Shown here: in pieces, positions 30,838 through 42,915 of the stretch
How the letters are laid out: the number at the start of each line of letters is the position of its first letter
How positions within the stretch are numbered: position 1 is the first letter of the stretch
DNA from: Symsagittifera roscoffensis
Taxonomy: Eukaryota; Xenacoelomorpha; Acoela; Convolutidae
Direction: 5' to 3'
Length of the DNA: 64,000 nucleotides
Assembly: GCF_963678635.1 (NCBI RefSeq)
Contig: NC_087062.1
Span: forward strand, 90,557,845 to 90,621,844
Translations under genes and position numbers: made by a program
Notes under the pieces: generated by a model
Told to the model about the DNA's origin: nothing
Database searches by the model: none
What the model saw: the letters and a program-made list of their open reading frames with translations, nothing else

Positions 30838-31437
30838 CTAGCGTTTGATTCGTACTGCTAATTGTTTAATTGTTTCATTTGGTAATCTGCGTATTTCGTT
30901 GCATAAAACTCTTTGGTGTTGTTTGTTTCGTTCAGCATCAAACATCTTTGAAAATTCTTGTGTGAATCTTTTCCAGTCTGATTTTATTTCTATGGGTAAA
31001 ACTGAAAACCATTTTTGAGCTGCGCCCTCCAGGGTTGTTTGTATTAACGCTGTGAGTCTATGTATCCAATTTTGATGTAGTGGCGTATTAATTGGTTCAG
31101 GTCCTATCTTGAAAATTAAATTTGCTGTTACTGCATTTAGATAATCTTCTACAGAATATTCAGCGTCTGTTCCTGTGAATACCATCAGTGGTTTATTAGA
31201 TGTTATTGATGATCCACCCATGAGGTATGGATTCATTGTCATCTGTAGTGATTCTGCGGCATTCGGCATTGGTGAAAAATTCGAAAGTTGATTTTTTGTT
31301 ATTTCGTGTTGCTGAAGGTAATATGGAAGCGGTATTTCATTTTGCATTTGAGTTGGTTGATAAGAATGCATTAACATTGGGTTTTGTGGTTGTATTGCTT
31401 GAAAAAATTGTGTGTTAATTGGGTTTTGTGTATGCAT
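30838..31437 (-). CDS. gag: gag capsid region, unit 2
   Basis: A 199-codon open frame. Pro/Gln/Met-rich N-terminus, then the retrotransposon gag domain: MVFTGTDAEYSVEDYLNAV, HQNWIHRLTALIQTTLEGAA, QKWFSVLPIEIKSDWKRF, FSKMFDAERNKQHQRV and LPNETIKQLAVRIK. This order and spacing match the Ty3-type capsid. The product would form the particle shell. It ends in a TAG at 30838 where a one-base shift leads to the next gag frame; unit 1 has the same shift. Confidence 0.8.
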   Translation of the reverse strand: MHTQNPINTQFFQAIQPQNPMLMHSYQPTQMQNEIPLPYYLQQHEITKNQLSNFSPMPNAAESLQMTMNPYLMGGSSITSNKPLMVFTGTDAEYSVEDYLNAVTANLIFKIGPEPINTPLHQNWIHRLTALIQTTLEGAAQKWFSVLPIEIKSDWKRFTQEFSKMFDAERNKQHQRVLCNEIRRLPNETIKQLAVRIKR

Positions 31438-31440
31438 TTG

Positions 31441-32408
31441 TTATGGAGTTTGTATATCTGTTGGATTTTGTGGGTAAGTTTTCATATTTTGGGATGGTTG
31501 AGACTGTCGCGATCTCTGTGTGCGATATTCTTTGGTGTATGGTGCAAAAATATCTGGTTGGTAGTGATCATCATCATCAGATGATAAGTAGTTTGTGTTG
31601 TAAGGTGTATGTTGTTTATTTCTATTCTGTTGAAAAAATGGGTAATTTTCACTATGATCCTGTGTAGGTTGTGGATTATCTGGAAAGTTTACTGAATTGG
31701 TTGATGTTTTTGGGAGATTCCAATAATTTGAACATAGGTGATTTAAATTTTGTGTATTTTTTCGGGGGGGGGGGGGGTTGATTTGTTTTTTGTTGGTGAG
31801 CATAATTATAATTGTGTTCTGCAAAAGTGTTTCTTGTGAATGGTTTTCGTGTTTTTGACGGTATTGTCATTGGTCTATACGTTTGATAGTCCATATGTGA
31901 AAATTTTGGAGCAACCGAAAGTTTAACGGTTGATATTAAGGTTACCTGTGTTAGTGATGTATTTGTATTTCTTGGTGTTGTCAGATTGGGGTGTATTGGT
32001 GAAATACTTTGTTGTGTAGTTGTTGCTGTTGTTTGGACGATTTCTTCATTTATGAAGTGTGATGGTGCTTGAATATCTTGTTGAGTAAGATTTCTTGTTC
32101 CATTGAGATTTTCATTATGTATGACTGTTGAATTTAAGCTGTTATTTCGTGTATCAGGTAAAAATGTATTATAATTTAATGGTGTTGCGTCAATGGTTAA
32201 TGGTATTGCTTTTACATAATCTCTGTGGAAAGATATTGTACTTATTGCTCGACTCGAGATATCTTGTGGAATATTCAGAAATGCTGGATGAGACCAGTCA
32301 GGGTCCCAAACGTAATCTGATTGTTCTGAAAGGACAGTGTCATCATTGGTATTCTGGGGTCTGAAAGTTTTTCTTGCTTGTGAAATTAAATCTAAATTGT
32401 GGGTGAAT
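31441..32408 (-). pseudogene. Pro/Gln/Asn-rich region ahead of capsid, unit 2
   Basis: Counterpart of 25191-26111. Two overlapping open frames (31894-31676 and 31824-31441) meet at a run of 14 G (31764-31777) that encodes a poly-Pro stretch. The run is two bases longer than in unit 1. SSDDDDHYQPD and SRQSQPSQNM lie in the downstream part. Confidence 0.5.
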
Positions 32409-32525
32409 TAATCTGTTATAAACCCTGCTAAAATCTTTTGTAAATCATGTTTAGTGTTTCGTGAAACATCTCCTTTGGTAAAATTTTTGCGAATAATGTG
32501 TAGAAATGTTGAAAATACTGTGATT

Positions 32526-33014
32526 TCATTTCGTACTTTTGTATGTTTGGATGTTTCTGTCGGTGATGTGCTTTGAACATCTGTTTTTTTCCAATATAGA
32601 TATATAACTATATATTATTGCAAAAACTTCGTTAGTGAATATGGAGTTTGCTCTTTGTGAGTTATGATATTGTATGCTTTTGATATATTCTTTAAATACT
32701 TTTGTAAATTCTATTTCAATATCGTCTGTTTGAATTACATTTTTACGATGGGCTGTATTTGGTGTGCTAAATTCTATGGTGTAGATTCCGTATTGCTGTG
32801 TTAGATTACATATGTCTTTCAAATAATGTTCAATAATCTGTCTTTTGATTTTTACATCTGGGTAATCTGCTTTGCATGGACTGATTCCTGGTTCAAACAA
32901 ATTTACGAGTAAGTTCTTACAAAATCGTGTTTTTCCTCTATCATCGAGTGAATCTATAAGAAAGGGAAAAACTGCTTCTTCATCTGGACTTTCGTCACTT
33001 TGAGTGTGGCTCAT
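32526..33014 (-). pseudogene. gag N-terminal (matrix-like) ORF, unit 2
   Basis: A 162-codon frame from ATG, identical to unit 1 except Ser to Cys near residue 145. The same likely frame change occurs near 32590, and the shifted frame continues to about 32409. Function is inferred from position only. Confidence 0.5.
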
Positions 33015-33447
33015 TTTTTCGTTTGATGACTGTTAATATATAATTATCAATGTGTCTAATTGGTTGATTCCAATTATACACGTGTACTGGTTTGTGTTTA
33101 TATTGCTTTTTTATTCTTCTTTTTCCTCTGTTTGATGAATTTGAAGTTGTTTCTGAGTCGGAAAAAAATAATTGATCATGAATGGGACAATTTTTTTCTA
33201 TTGATTCTTTTAATTCGAAAAATTCTTTTAATTTTGATTCAAAAAATGCGCTTCTATTTTTTGAAAATCTTTTTCGTGTGATTTGTCTTTGTTTGTTTAT
33301 AATTTTTCTTTTTATTGTTTGTCATTTTGTTCGAATGTATCCAATTGTTTGTGTATGTGGAGTGATTACAAGATCGTATTTTTTGTTATCTATTTCACAA
33401 TTGTGTAAAACGATTGTTTGTTTATTTCCTAAATTTTTGAATGACAT
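32995..33447 (-). pseudogene. upstream basic ORF with shared TGA, unit 2
   Basis: Counterpart of 26698-27150, with the same TGA at 33322-33324. The overlap with the next ATG (33014) is also kept. Confidence 0.3.
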
Positions 33448-34694
33448 AAGTTTTAAGATGAGGGATGCAAGAAGTTATTAGTGCTTTTAATTTCCTAGAC
33501 TGTTAGTCCTTACGATTTTTTGGTTAGCTTAACCTGGGTCTTTTTGTTCAGGGTTGGAGAGAAAAGTATATCGATTCCGAAGAATGATTTTTTACTTTCT
33601 CGTGGCTAGTCTAAGTTAAGGTGTTAACTTACTTAATCTTTCTTAGGGGTAGTGATTGTGTTCAAGGGTTGGAGAATAGTAAATCGATCCACAAGGTTCA
33701 GGTATAATTAGAACGCAAGTAGTTCGTTAGATGCTATTTTAAACTTACTAAGCCCAAGATCTATCCTGGGTTTGTTAAGAGGAGGGTTCAAGTGAAGGAT
33801 GAATAACCGAAGTTCTTCACTGTTTAACTTAATTTGAATGGTTAGTTTTATTTAAAAATTTCTATTGGTCCTGGGTCTTTTGGAAAGGTTGGGTAGTGAA
33901 TCGACGTTTGAGGTCGCTAGACACTTGCTAAGTGGGTGGGGGAGAACAAAATTGTTCTTTTTGATCCAATAATAGGCCTTGATGATCAGATTTTTAATTT
34001 AGTGAGATCGAAAATTTATAAAGATCCAAGGATAAGCCTTGATGATCTGATTTTTAAAATGAAGGGAATTTAAACTTAAAATGGTTTAAATTTATTTAAT
34101 AAAAAAATTTAGTTTTTTAATGATGTTAGTGAGCTTATGATTGCTGTTATGTTTAGGTGATGAAGCTGGAACAACAAGATGATTTATATATACTAACAAT
34201 TTATTGTCATGCTACTAATTTTTATTTTTATTTTCAATAAATATTTTTCAAATATGTTTTAAATAATACTGCAGAAATTAGGGAAACGATCTGAGATCTT
34301 TTTATCAATCGTTTTTGTACATTGATAATTTTGTTTAGCGCCTGAAATGATCATGAAGATTTACTTCAAAATTTTATGTTTGCAAATGAAAATCTAAACT
34401 CATTGCTAATAAGATTCTAAATATAAAAATTTGTGTTGGATTTTGCCTTAAAACCATGAAACTAAATGGTAAGTTTCTATGTAGTCGTATATCGTCTCTT
34501 GTTCGAGTTCTTCTTCCAATACCAGGTAGTTCTAGTATTGTGCGGAACATCGGCTCTGATCTATTGAGTCGTAGAGACATTTCAATTAAGTTATTATCGT
34601 GTAACATTTTGAAAATGTTTTGTCTAAATTCTAATCTATATTTGGTTAATTCTAAGCTATTAAGGTCTTATTCGAGACTTATAGTCGCACCAGA
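33448..34694 (-). other. leader of the LTR element, unit 2
   Basis: Counterpart of 27151-28390, including the 77-codon frame (34374-34607) and the primer-binding site (34675-34692). A TTTTTAATTTAG insertion difference near 33993 separates it from unit 1. Confidence 0.4.
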
Positions 34695-35108
34695 TGAGTT
34701 ATAACCGAAGTGGTTAACTCATAGAGTAATTTCGGATAGGGTACACCGTCTGCTCGTCACGCTATCTTATTTTCGGCCGGATAGATTCGTGCAACTTCTT
34801 AGTCTAATACCGATCCTAACCTTACTCTTATATCTACTAGTCTCAGGGTGTTTAACTAGTCTCTGCTAGGCTCAATAGATCTAGAGTATACTGGCTTATT
34901 GCGGCAGCTGAAGTTCTCTTGGAGAGGCAACTAATTTCTAAGTAAATTCAAATCTCTCTGGTGCTGAAATTACAAGTAATTTTAACACTTACAAATGAAA
35001 TAAGTGGGTTGTTAGTTAGATGGATTATGATTGGTTAATATTAAATATTTTACAGTGGTAAAATATCTAATTAATCCAATAATAAAATGTAGTTTAGATC
35101 AGGTTCCA
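34695..35108 (-). repeat. LTR C (duplicated 5' LTR)
   Basis: 414 bp, TGAGTTATAACC ... GGTTCCA. It is followed by CGAA and the host flank, as LTR B is. It is a copy made by the segmental duplication and not by a second integration. Confidence 0.92.
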
Positions 35109-35170
35109 CGAAATCGCTCAGATAACGGTTGAAAATTGACTAAATATATAAAACCATCCCACGCATAAAT

Positions 35171-38100
35171 GTTCCGCCTTTTCTTCGATGTCCCGCCCTG
35201 GTTATTCCGACTCCACTTTAACGTCTATGAAGTACAACTTTATCATGGACTTCTACTAGTAACGTTTACTGCCTGTGAACATGAAATTGATAAAATTTTA
35301 AAAAATCATCTCCCACACGCCATCTCAAGATACTTTATAGCATATATTAACGTACTAAACTGAAAAAAGTATGCCTCAAATTGGTTTTTTCCTTTTCCAT
35401 CTCACCACCTGCGATATCTTACAAGAAAAATTTTCTTCACATCCATCAATTGATATGGAAATTGACATATGGACATACTTGGTGTTCATAATTAGCCTAA
35501 TAAAACAAATCGCTACACCATAAAATGTGGAGTAAAAGTTAAACAGGCCTCTGTTTAATTCGGAACAATTTCTGAGCAGGATAACATCGCCGCATACGTG
35601 TTAGTATCACGAAATACATCTTGGGTTGGCAACACATTCAAACTTTTTCAAAAACAGACTTTTGATAAAACTCGATTTAAATTTGAGCCCAGGACATCAG
35701 AATTTTTCAGATATTTTTTCCAAGAAACCGTCGAAAAACCGTTAAAATAGTTACAAAAATTTTTGTCTGAAGAAAAAAAAAACCTGAGATTAAATGTTCT
35801 GTAACTTTCTACGTAAGTTGGAACAAAAATATGGAGTTTGTCTATTATGGTGACCTCATGAACAATTCAACCTTTTAACCCAACTTCATGAACAACTCTT
35901 TCACCTGTCTCTCAGCTAATAAAACTCAATATTTTAGCAGGCGTGGAATAATTTGCTAAAATTTTCTCGCGACTCACATGAAATTAAAAACAGCGTAAGG
36001 GAATTCGTCTACTAAAAAGAGCAAACATCAATTGTTTGAACGAATGTAGTTTATCTTCTTAGTATGAATTTTAAGTTGCGTCTACCCAGAAAATTTTGCA
36101 AAGATCAATTAGACATAACAAAACTTGAAATAAACACCAATTTTTGGAGTTGCATGAACTTGCTCTCATTCTAACAGAACAGCCGTTTAGCAAATATATA
36201 ATTTTTTTGAATTGTCGGACAACGTAAATGTGTTTAATACTCCATAATACAAGTCAAATGGTTTTGATGAATTAAGAATTGAACATCATTAAATTTTGGA
36301 CAATATTAAACGAAATTTTAAGAATTGATTCAGACATATTCATTACGACGAAATAGTTTGCCTCAATTCAATTTGGAACAATTTTGTAGTGCAGGGCTTT
36401 TGCCAAGCATAAATATTTAGCGTCACAATTTCAGCACCGACAGTGCGCATAAAATAATCTTCTCAGAGCCCACCAATTAGTTCAGATAATGACCTAATTG
36501 ACAATTTTTAAACCCACAAAATTTTTCAAAAAATTAATAGGAGGCAAATTAATTTTTCAAACGTTTAAATTCAAGTAGTCAATATGTTAAATGGCGTAAA
36601 AATTTTCCATTTTTATAATTCCTATTTCAATCGCCGAAATTTGATTTAAAAAAAGCCACCCCAAGCTTAAATATTTGAGTTTTTTGGGAAGCCGAATTAA
36701 AAGTTCTCCGAAAAAAATAGCTAAAACTAATCAAAAAAATTTTGAACATTCGGCTGTTGTTTTTCATGTTGTGGATTTTATCTGTTTTTTTTTTCGCTCT
36801 ATATAAATTGCGTGATATATTTTTGTTTTATAAAAAAAATTGAAATGAAGACCTGAAGTTTATTAAAAATGTGGATGTGATCAAAATAGTGAAGTAGTTT
36901 TTGTACGTTTGACTAATGCAAATGCATTTTGAAAACCGTGTGCCAATTACAACACTTTTTTTAAAGTCTTAAAATCAATTTTTCAAAATTAAAGACACTG
37001 CCGATACATTCGTTGTAAAATATACATTTGGCTGAAAGTGCTGTCAGAAAACTGATCATCAAGATTGTTTTTCTCAAAAAATTTTGGAGTCGTGTTCGTG
37101 ACTCAAAAAAGAAACAAACTGCAGATTTTGAAAAAAAAACATCCATTACGAGGCCAAACTGAGCACTGGATAGGCGCGCAATTTGTAGGAATCCAGCAAC
37201 AAGTCTTTAAACATGGTAAAAAAATTTCGCAACGATCAAAGACAAGGAAAGAACAAAAGAAGCTCAAAAAGAGCGTGCTTGCTGCAGAATCCGATTAAAA
37301 TTCACAAAAAACACAGTTTTGCCCCGCTATGTTAAACACAAGTTAAATCTATTCATCCAAATAGTTCAATTTTAGTTAGTTATTGCTAAAAGGATTTGAC
37401 TGCTTAGTTTTGGTTGTATCATTGGATCAGTGTAGTTTGGCTACTATAAAAGTTTTTTTTTAGAAGTGGTCAAATTTTTCATCAGATTGAGCCTCAACAA
37501 GTTATTCAGTAGAAACGGAGTCTTTTGTCAAATGCTTTGAGGGTTGAATCAATGTAGTCTCTGAGGGTTGCTTTAGGTTCTCTTCCGCCAAAACAAACTT
37601 GCTAAATTTTTTATCGAAGAAAAATTTTATAATAAGCTACTTGAAATTAAAATTTTTACGCAAGTTTAATATCAGCAGTTGTTTTAGTAGAAATTCAAAC
37701 CATTGGCTTCTTAAAAAGTCCTTTCGTAATATTTTTAGAACCAATTTTGTAATATTTTAATATCCAAGTTTGAATAGAAAATATTAAGTTAGACATTGAG
37801 TTTTGATTTTAAATCTTAAAAAATTTATATATATTTCATTTATTTGACGATATATTGCACTTGGACAAAACTTTGCATAAAAACTTTTGTCAACGAAAAA
37901 ATTTTGTGTTCATACTTGTTTTTTACTTGTTTTTCACATGCTAAAGCACATGTTCTCTCATTTTAAAACATGTTTTCAAAGTACCTCTACAGCCCACTTG
38001 CGATTGTGCATGTAAAGAATTTTTTCACGCCGATCGAACGCACGCTGCAGATTAACTAGTTTTGCTCATACTGGTCTGTTCATGAACTGCGTATGATCGC

Positions 38101-38276
38101 ACGCAAAATGACCTGGTTATCTAGTGGTGCTTTGTTATCCCTTCCCTCCATTAATCCTAGCCTCTGCATACTGTAGGAGACCCCCTTCAGAAAATGCTTA
38201 CTACCTTTACCATCATTTTCGTTTCACCAACTCTAAAAGATTTCTTAACTGTGGCCAAAATATATTTTGTTCGAAG
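35171..38276. other. host DNA right of the LTR array, no clear gene
   Basis: AT-rich. The only coding-like piece is 37110-37298 on the plus strand, which ends with a basic segment RSKTRKEQKKLKKSVLAAESD before a TAA and has less AT-biased codons. A second frame over the same bases opens with ATG at about 37213 (MVKKFRNDQRQGKNKR). Neither is recognised. I see no repeats or RNA genes. Confidence 0.35.
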
Positions 38277-38284
38277 TTTACGGC

Positions 38285-38673
38285 TAGGGTTGTGCAGTTA
38301 CTAGTAAGTAAAATTCGTTTACTAGTAAGTTACTAGTAAGTTACCACTTTTTTACTAGTAAGTTACTTTTACTTACTAGTAAGTTTCAAAAACTGAGGGT
38401 CTGCTTGAAAACTACCAAGTTTGAAGACCATTCATTTTCCACAAACTCAAAATCAGCTAAATAATAATTATGATCAGTATTATCAAGTAAAGCAGCGTTG
38501 CAGTATATGAAAACAAGTTTATCTGCTCTTTCGACTGATAATTGAGCCTCATTTCTTTCAAAAAATTCATTTTGGTGCAACTTACTAGTAATAAGCTTTA
38601 TTTTACTTACTAGTAAGCTACTAGTATGTTTACTAGTAACTAACTTGCTAGTAAGTAAGTCCGCACAACCCTA
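38285..38673. mobile_element. 389-bp hAT-type deletion element
   Basis: Terminal inverted repeats TAGGGTTGTGC (38285-38295) and GCACAACCCTA (38663-38673) are perfect over 11 bp. The 8-bp direct repeats TTTACGGC at 38277-38284 and 38674-38681 are the target duplication; 8 bp is diagnostic of hAT transposons. Subterminal TTACTAGTAAGT motifs are repeated many times in both orientations and could be transposase-binding sites. It is non-autonomous. Confidence 0.88.
38386..38580 (-). pseudogene. hAT transposase C-terminal fragment
   Basis: Inside the 389-bp element. The minus strand encodes RNEAQLSVERADKLVFIYCN, which matches the style of the last part of the hAT dimerisation domain (LSVE..DKLVFI.CN). 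The rest of the transposase is missing. It shows that the element is an internal-deletion derivative of a full hAT transposon. Confidence 0.6.
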
Positions 38674-38681
38674 TTTACGGC

Positions 38682-41177
38682 GTTATAAATTTAGTGTAAA
38701 TTAGGTTGTCCTCTCGCTGTTTCCTCTGCCTTTATTTATATTGACCTCTATGAAGAAATATATTGAATATTGGTCAAATCTTTCCTATTTCCATTGTATA
38801 TTCAAAAACTGTTTCGTATTCGCGGAGAAAACCGTGTGAAAAAATAGGATAGCTTACAAAAAAATTTGATCCGTAAAATTAGTGCTTTCGAAAAAGCAAT
38901 CATTTGTGATCATTTTGGAGATTTATAATAAATAGAAGATTTAATTTTTCGATGTTACTTAAATTTAACCAGATGAAATAATTCTAAGAACATTAGAAAA
39001 CAAAGAGCCGATGGCTAACAAATCCCTAAGATTTGCTGCCCTGATTCTTAATGACATATATTCAGATACAAAAGGTCAGAAAATTTAGAAACAAAAAGGC
39101 TAAAGTAACAACTACGGAAAGTATCACGCAAATGAAGAAAAACTACTTCAAAATGGGTAGGTGGCACCCTGTCAACCAGTACTGTAGAAAATATATTTAT
39201 ATAAATTTTCTTTCAACATGAATTTATTTTTTGTTTCTTCGCTAAAAATAAACATATTATTTTTTTGGTAACTCTTCGACATATTATATAACTTGAGACA
39301 TTTATATACATGAAAATAAACTGTCCATGGAAATTAAATGTGAAAAATAACTGAAAACGTTTGAAGTGAGTTGAACAAAACATGTTGAACACTTTTTTCG
39401 AGACCCACATTAATGGCAAGCTTGTCCGTCAACAATATTTGTTCTGATAAAATAAATACACTTCATTTTTCTCTGTCAAAATTAAAAAATAGTAGTAGTG
39501 TGTTTTTGGCCCATTTAATTAAACACAAAACATTTTCACAGCCATACTATCTGCAAATGGCGCATTCACTGAGCACTGGGTGGCTCAATTTGAATAATTT
39601 TTACACAATAGTAGAGCAAAAATCATTCATGAAGTGAACAATTTCAATGTTTTTTGTAAGTGCGAACAACTAGCTTTTTAAAAATCTTTTCAGCATTAGG
39701 AGTTGTTTTGACTCATTGTAAAAAAAATGCTAAGTTTCCAGATATATGCGCCTGAAATGTTCAGGGAAAATGTCAGAGTAATTGTGTTTAAGAAAACTAA
39801 TCTTTAAAAAATTTAAAAGTGATGAGATCTTTTTAGCTCAAAAAGAATAGATCAATATTTTTGATGAGAAACGTCTTAAACAAATGGTGGGAAACAGTGA
39901 AATTGGTGAGAAGCAGTGGAAGTTGACAAAAAAAAAACACAAAACTTTGTTTCACGATACTTTAAGGACGCTCGTTGCTTTCTGATTTTCAGACTTGGTA
40001 ATTTAAATAAACCTACAACTCCTCTCCCTTCCATTGTAAGAACGCGAATCAAAATTTATAAACTCATTTGCGAATCTGTCTGAATGTAGTTCTGTGACTG
40101 ATCGCAAAACGAATTTTAAAATTTCATCTACATAAGGCACGTGAACTATTATTTTTTTTCACCAAGTAGTACACTTCGCATGCTTTCATAGTTTCTTTTA
40201 AATTAAAACAACCAAAACTTACTTGGTCTGACTAAAAAGAGCAGATTTTCTGAAGGTTGTTTGAGCAGAAACAAAAGTGGGCCTATAAATACCTATCAGA
40301 AAGTTAAAGTTGTTGAGTTAATTCTTACTGTTTGTTACCGTTGCTTCAAGTAGCGTACAAATCAGTTCAGATTAATTCCATTCTCGCCATATACTTTTAA
40401 GTTTCCCAGCAAGAAATGCTAATAAAAGAAGGTCAAAATTTTTCTGGTAAGAAATGTTTCTTTGTCAGATTTGCTTAAATCTAAGTGAAACTTTCAGTGA
40501 ATTCTGCAATTGTTTCAACAGTGTACTGAGTTTTTTGGAAAACCAAGTGTTTGGAAAAGACTACTGACCTAACTCATTGCTCGCTCAAACACCTTGCTTG
40601 CTCCATGTTACATGCTCTATACTTATTGACATCAATTTAAGAAACTTATAAGAAGGATGAAACACCGACATAGCAGGATATGAAGAATTAATGATTTCCA
40701 AAACAATTAATTTAAAAGCTTTAAAACTGATAAAATAGCAATTGCAATGGCTTTGACAAGGATACTATTTGTTATATCAACACCAGAGAAAAAAATGTTT
40801 GGTAGCTAGGGAAGAATCGTGTGTTTTTCCAATTGCGGGACAGGATAACTACGCATTCAAAAAGTCAGTTCAATAAAAACATGATATCACGGTTTGTATG
40901 TCGCTGGTTGGATTATTTCCAATCAGAAGAAAAATAATAACCTCATTTTAATAGCCAATTCATCAGTGAATGATTCGCCACTATTTGATTTGATTTAATT
41001 AAAATGTTTTGGAGGTATTTGTTATCACTTTTTCATGCTTATTCCTTTGCCTTGGGTCATCCAAACGTTTATTGAATTTATCATTGTAACACAACTTCCT
41101 AAATTTCCAAACTTCAATTGTAGTGTTATTTCAGGCAATTTCGTGACATATCTTGTTTCTGGCGCACGCCTCTATTT
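38682..41177. other. non-coding, AT-rich
   Basis: No gene, repeat or RNA feature that I can support. Short open frames (for example near 39413-39637) have no coding character. Confidence 0.4.
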
Positions 41178-41377
41178 NNNNNNNNNNNNNNNNNNNNNNN
41201 NNNNNNNNNNNNNNNNNNNNNNNNNNNNNNNNNNNNNNNNNNNNNNNNNNNNNNNNNNNNNNNNNNNNNNNNNNNNNNNNNNNNNNNNNNNNNNNNNNNN
41301 NNNNNNNNNNNNNNNNNNNNNNNNNNNNNNNNNNNNNNNNNNNNNNNNNNNNNNNNNNNNNNNNNNNNNNNNNNNNN
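41178..41377. other. assembly gap (200 N)
   Basis: 200 N characters. The exact round length suggests an estimated or standard-sized scaffold gap. Open frames crossing it are meaningless. Confidence 0.99.
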
Positions 41378-42307
41378 ATCTTTGACAGGTTAATTATTCC
41401 GCTCCTCAGGAAAATCTTGACAGCTCCTCACGGTTGATTACTTTTATATCCCACTTAATCTTTCATTCCACAGGTTATCTGGAGAACGGATGACAGCTTC
41501 ATTATTCTTATTAATTTTACGAATTATTTTATCTTTCTTCACATAATTATCACACGATCATATGACAGATGCATATTAACTGTTCCTTACAGAGTTAATG
41601 AAGCGTGAACTATTTTCTTGAGAGATTAAAATCTCAAATTTTCATTAAAAAATGAAATACATCCAATCAAAATTGCATGAACTTTTCATTGGAACTAAGA
41701 TAAAAATATGCAAAATTTTGAAGTTTCGACCAATCAGATGTTTTTATCTAGTTCTTGTTTTTACCTCAACTAGTTTAGTTATTCTGTCATATTTCTTTCT
41801 AAGATTCATTCCAGTTCTCTCTTTTCACTTTGTCTTTAATCTTTGATAAATTCTTTGAAATTTTCAAACTTTCCAAACAATTATCGTCCAAATTTGTCAA
41901 TTGCTCTGCCACGGTAAAAGTTAATACTGAGAAGAATATAGTATCATAATTTTTTGTGTCTGATTTTTTTGTATAATAATTTTTCTATCTTTCTCAGAGT
42001 AAACTTTTGATAAAATTATACAAATTACTAGAATTTGGTTACAATTTTCGTAAATTTATCTACTCTATCGTTAATTCTTTCAATTGGGGGACTACAAAAT
42101 CCATATTTCATCGTCATTTTTTGTTTTTCATCAAAAGGTTAGTTGTTAAGATGCGTTTCGTAAAAAAAATTAAGGAACTTAAAAAGTTAGATTACATAAA
42201 TTATTAAACAATTCACTACATCGTGAAGTAAAATTACTGCAAAAGTTTACACTTAAAATTTAAACATGCACTTTTACATAAAATTACTGATAAAATTCAA
42301 AACATGC
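41378..42307. other. left flank of the Polinton block
   Basis: AT-rich with no supported gene. Similarity between the two Polinton blocks ends at about 42308 (46797 in the other block), so this DNA is outside the duplicated unit. It could be Polinton end sequence or host DNA; no terminal inverted repeat was found. Confidence 0.35.
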
Positions 42308-42319
42308 ACATCATGAACA

Positions 42320-42915
42320 TTATTCAAGTTCTTCTGGAAAAATTTTTAAAAAAAATGCTGAATAAATTGCGTAAAATCTACACAAACTATCAGTTTTTTG
42401 TAGCTTTCGAGGAACCATTTGTCGATACGTTTTTGTCAAAAAGGGGTAAGTTGATCTCCTTTTTCCCAAAAAATCAGCAAAGTAGTAGCTTTTATCCAGT
42501 CGAGCAATCATGATCCAGTGTTCTCCTCTATCATTGCTTGGGGCTGAGTTAATAATTGCAGAAGAGTATTTTGTTAGTTTAGGTACTGCATCAGAAGGGT
42601 ATGATCCCATGTACTTGAATCTGAGCTCTGGAATTCTTTCAATAATTTGCAAAAGTGAAAAACTATCCATTTTTGCAGTTTTAGGCTGGTTTATACCTAA
42701 AAAGAGAAATTTATAATTTGATAGTGTACTTTATGATTGAAAAAAGAAAGAATAATGACTTACACACATTAGGAATTGAATCAACAAAGTCCGATAGGCA
42801 AGCCTCATGAAGTGGACAAAGTTTATTGAACACTGTTTTGCAGTCTAGGTTGAAAAAGTGTCTCGGGTTTTCAGCTAAACAGCATTCCTTCTCTACTTTT
42901 TCTGGAATTTTAGGT
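42320..42915 (-). CDS. Polinton protease (adenain-like), copy A, spliced
   Basis: A 116-codon exon holds the protease. Residues counted from its Met: PSDAVPKL, then GEHWI (catalytic His51), YYFADFLG (Asp66), Gln91 and Cys97 in KTDSLCRFYAIYSAF. The His-Asp-Gln-Cys set is complete; the Gly that usually follows Cys is Arg. Upstream, a 67-nt intron (42763-42697; TGT|GTAAGT ... TTTTTAG) joins it in frame to a Cys-rich exon (42915-42764; ECCLAENPRHFFNLDCKTVF, KLCPLHEAC). That exon itself follows TTTTTCTTCAG. In adenoviruses such proteases process capsid proteins. It is smaller than a complete protease gene may be, and the C-terminus is uncertain. Confidence 0.72.

Larger units (their letters stand above)
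28868..35170. repeat. tandem duplication, unit 2 (6.3 kb)
   Basis: Second copy of 22558-28867. It carries protease, gag, leader, LTR C and the host flank, but no RT, integrase or env. Differences from unit 1 are scattered substitutions plus indels in homopolymers and short repeats. Confidence 0.9.

Noticed and set aside
22900..33500. Many plus-strand hydrophobic open frames (Phe/Val/Leu/Tyr-rich)
   Set aside because: They are the antisense of A/C-rich gag, protease and leader sequence, and they repeat in both units simply because the DNA does. The minus-strand frames have recognisable domains.
34695..35108. LTR C as the end of a second, independent insertion
   Set aside because: It is followed by the same CGAA and about 60 bp of host flank as LTR B. 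Two independent insertions would not share the flank.
41035..41437. Two open frames crossing the N run
   Set aside because: They consist mainly of unknown bases.
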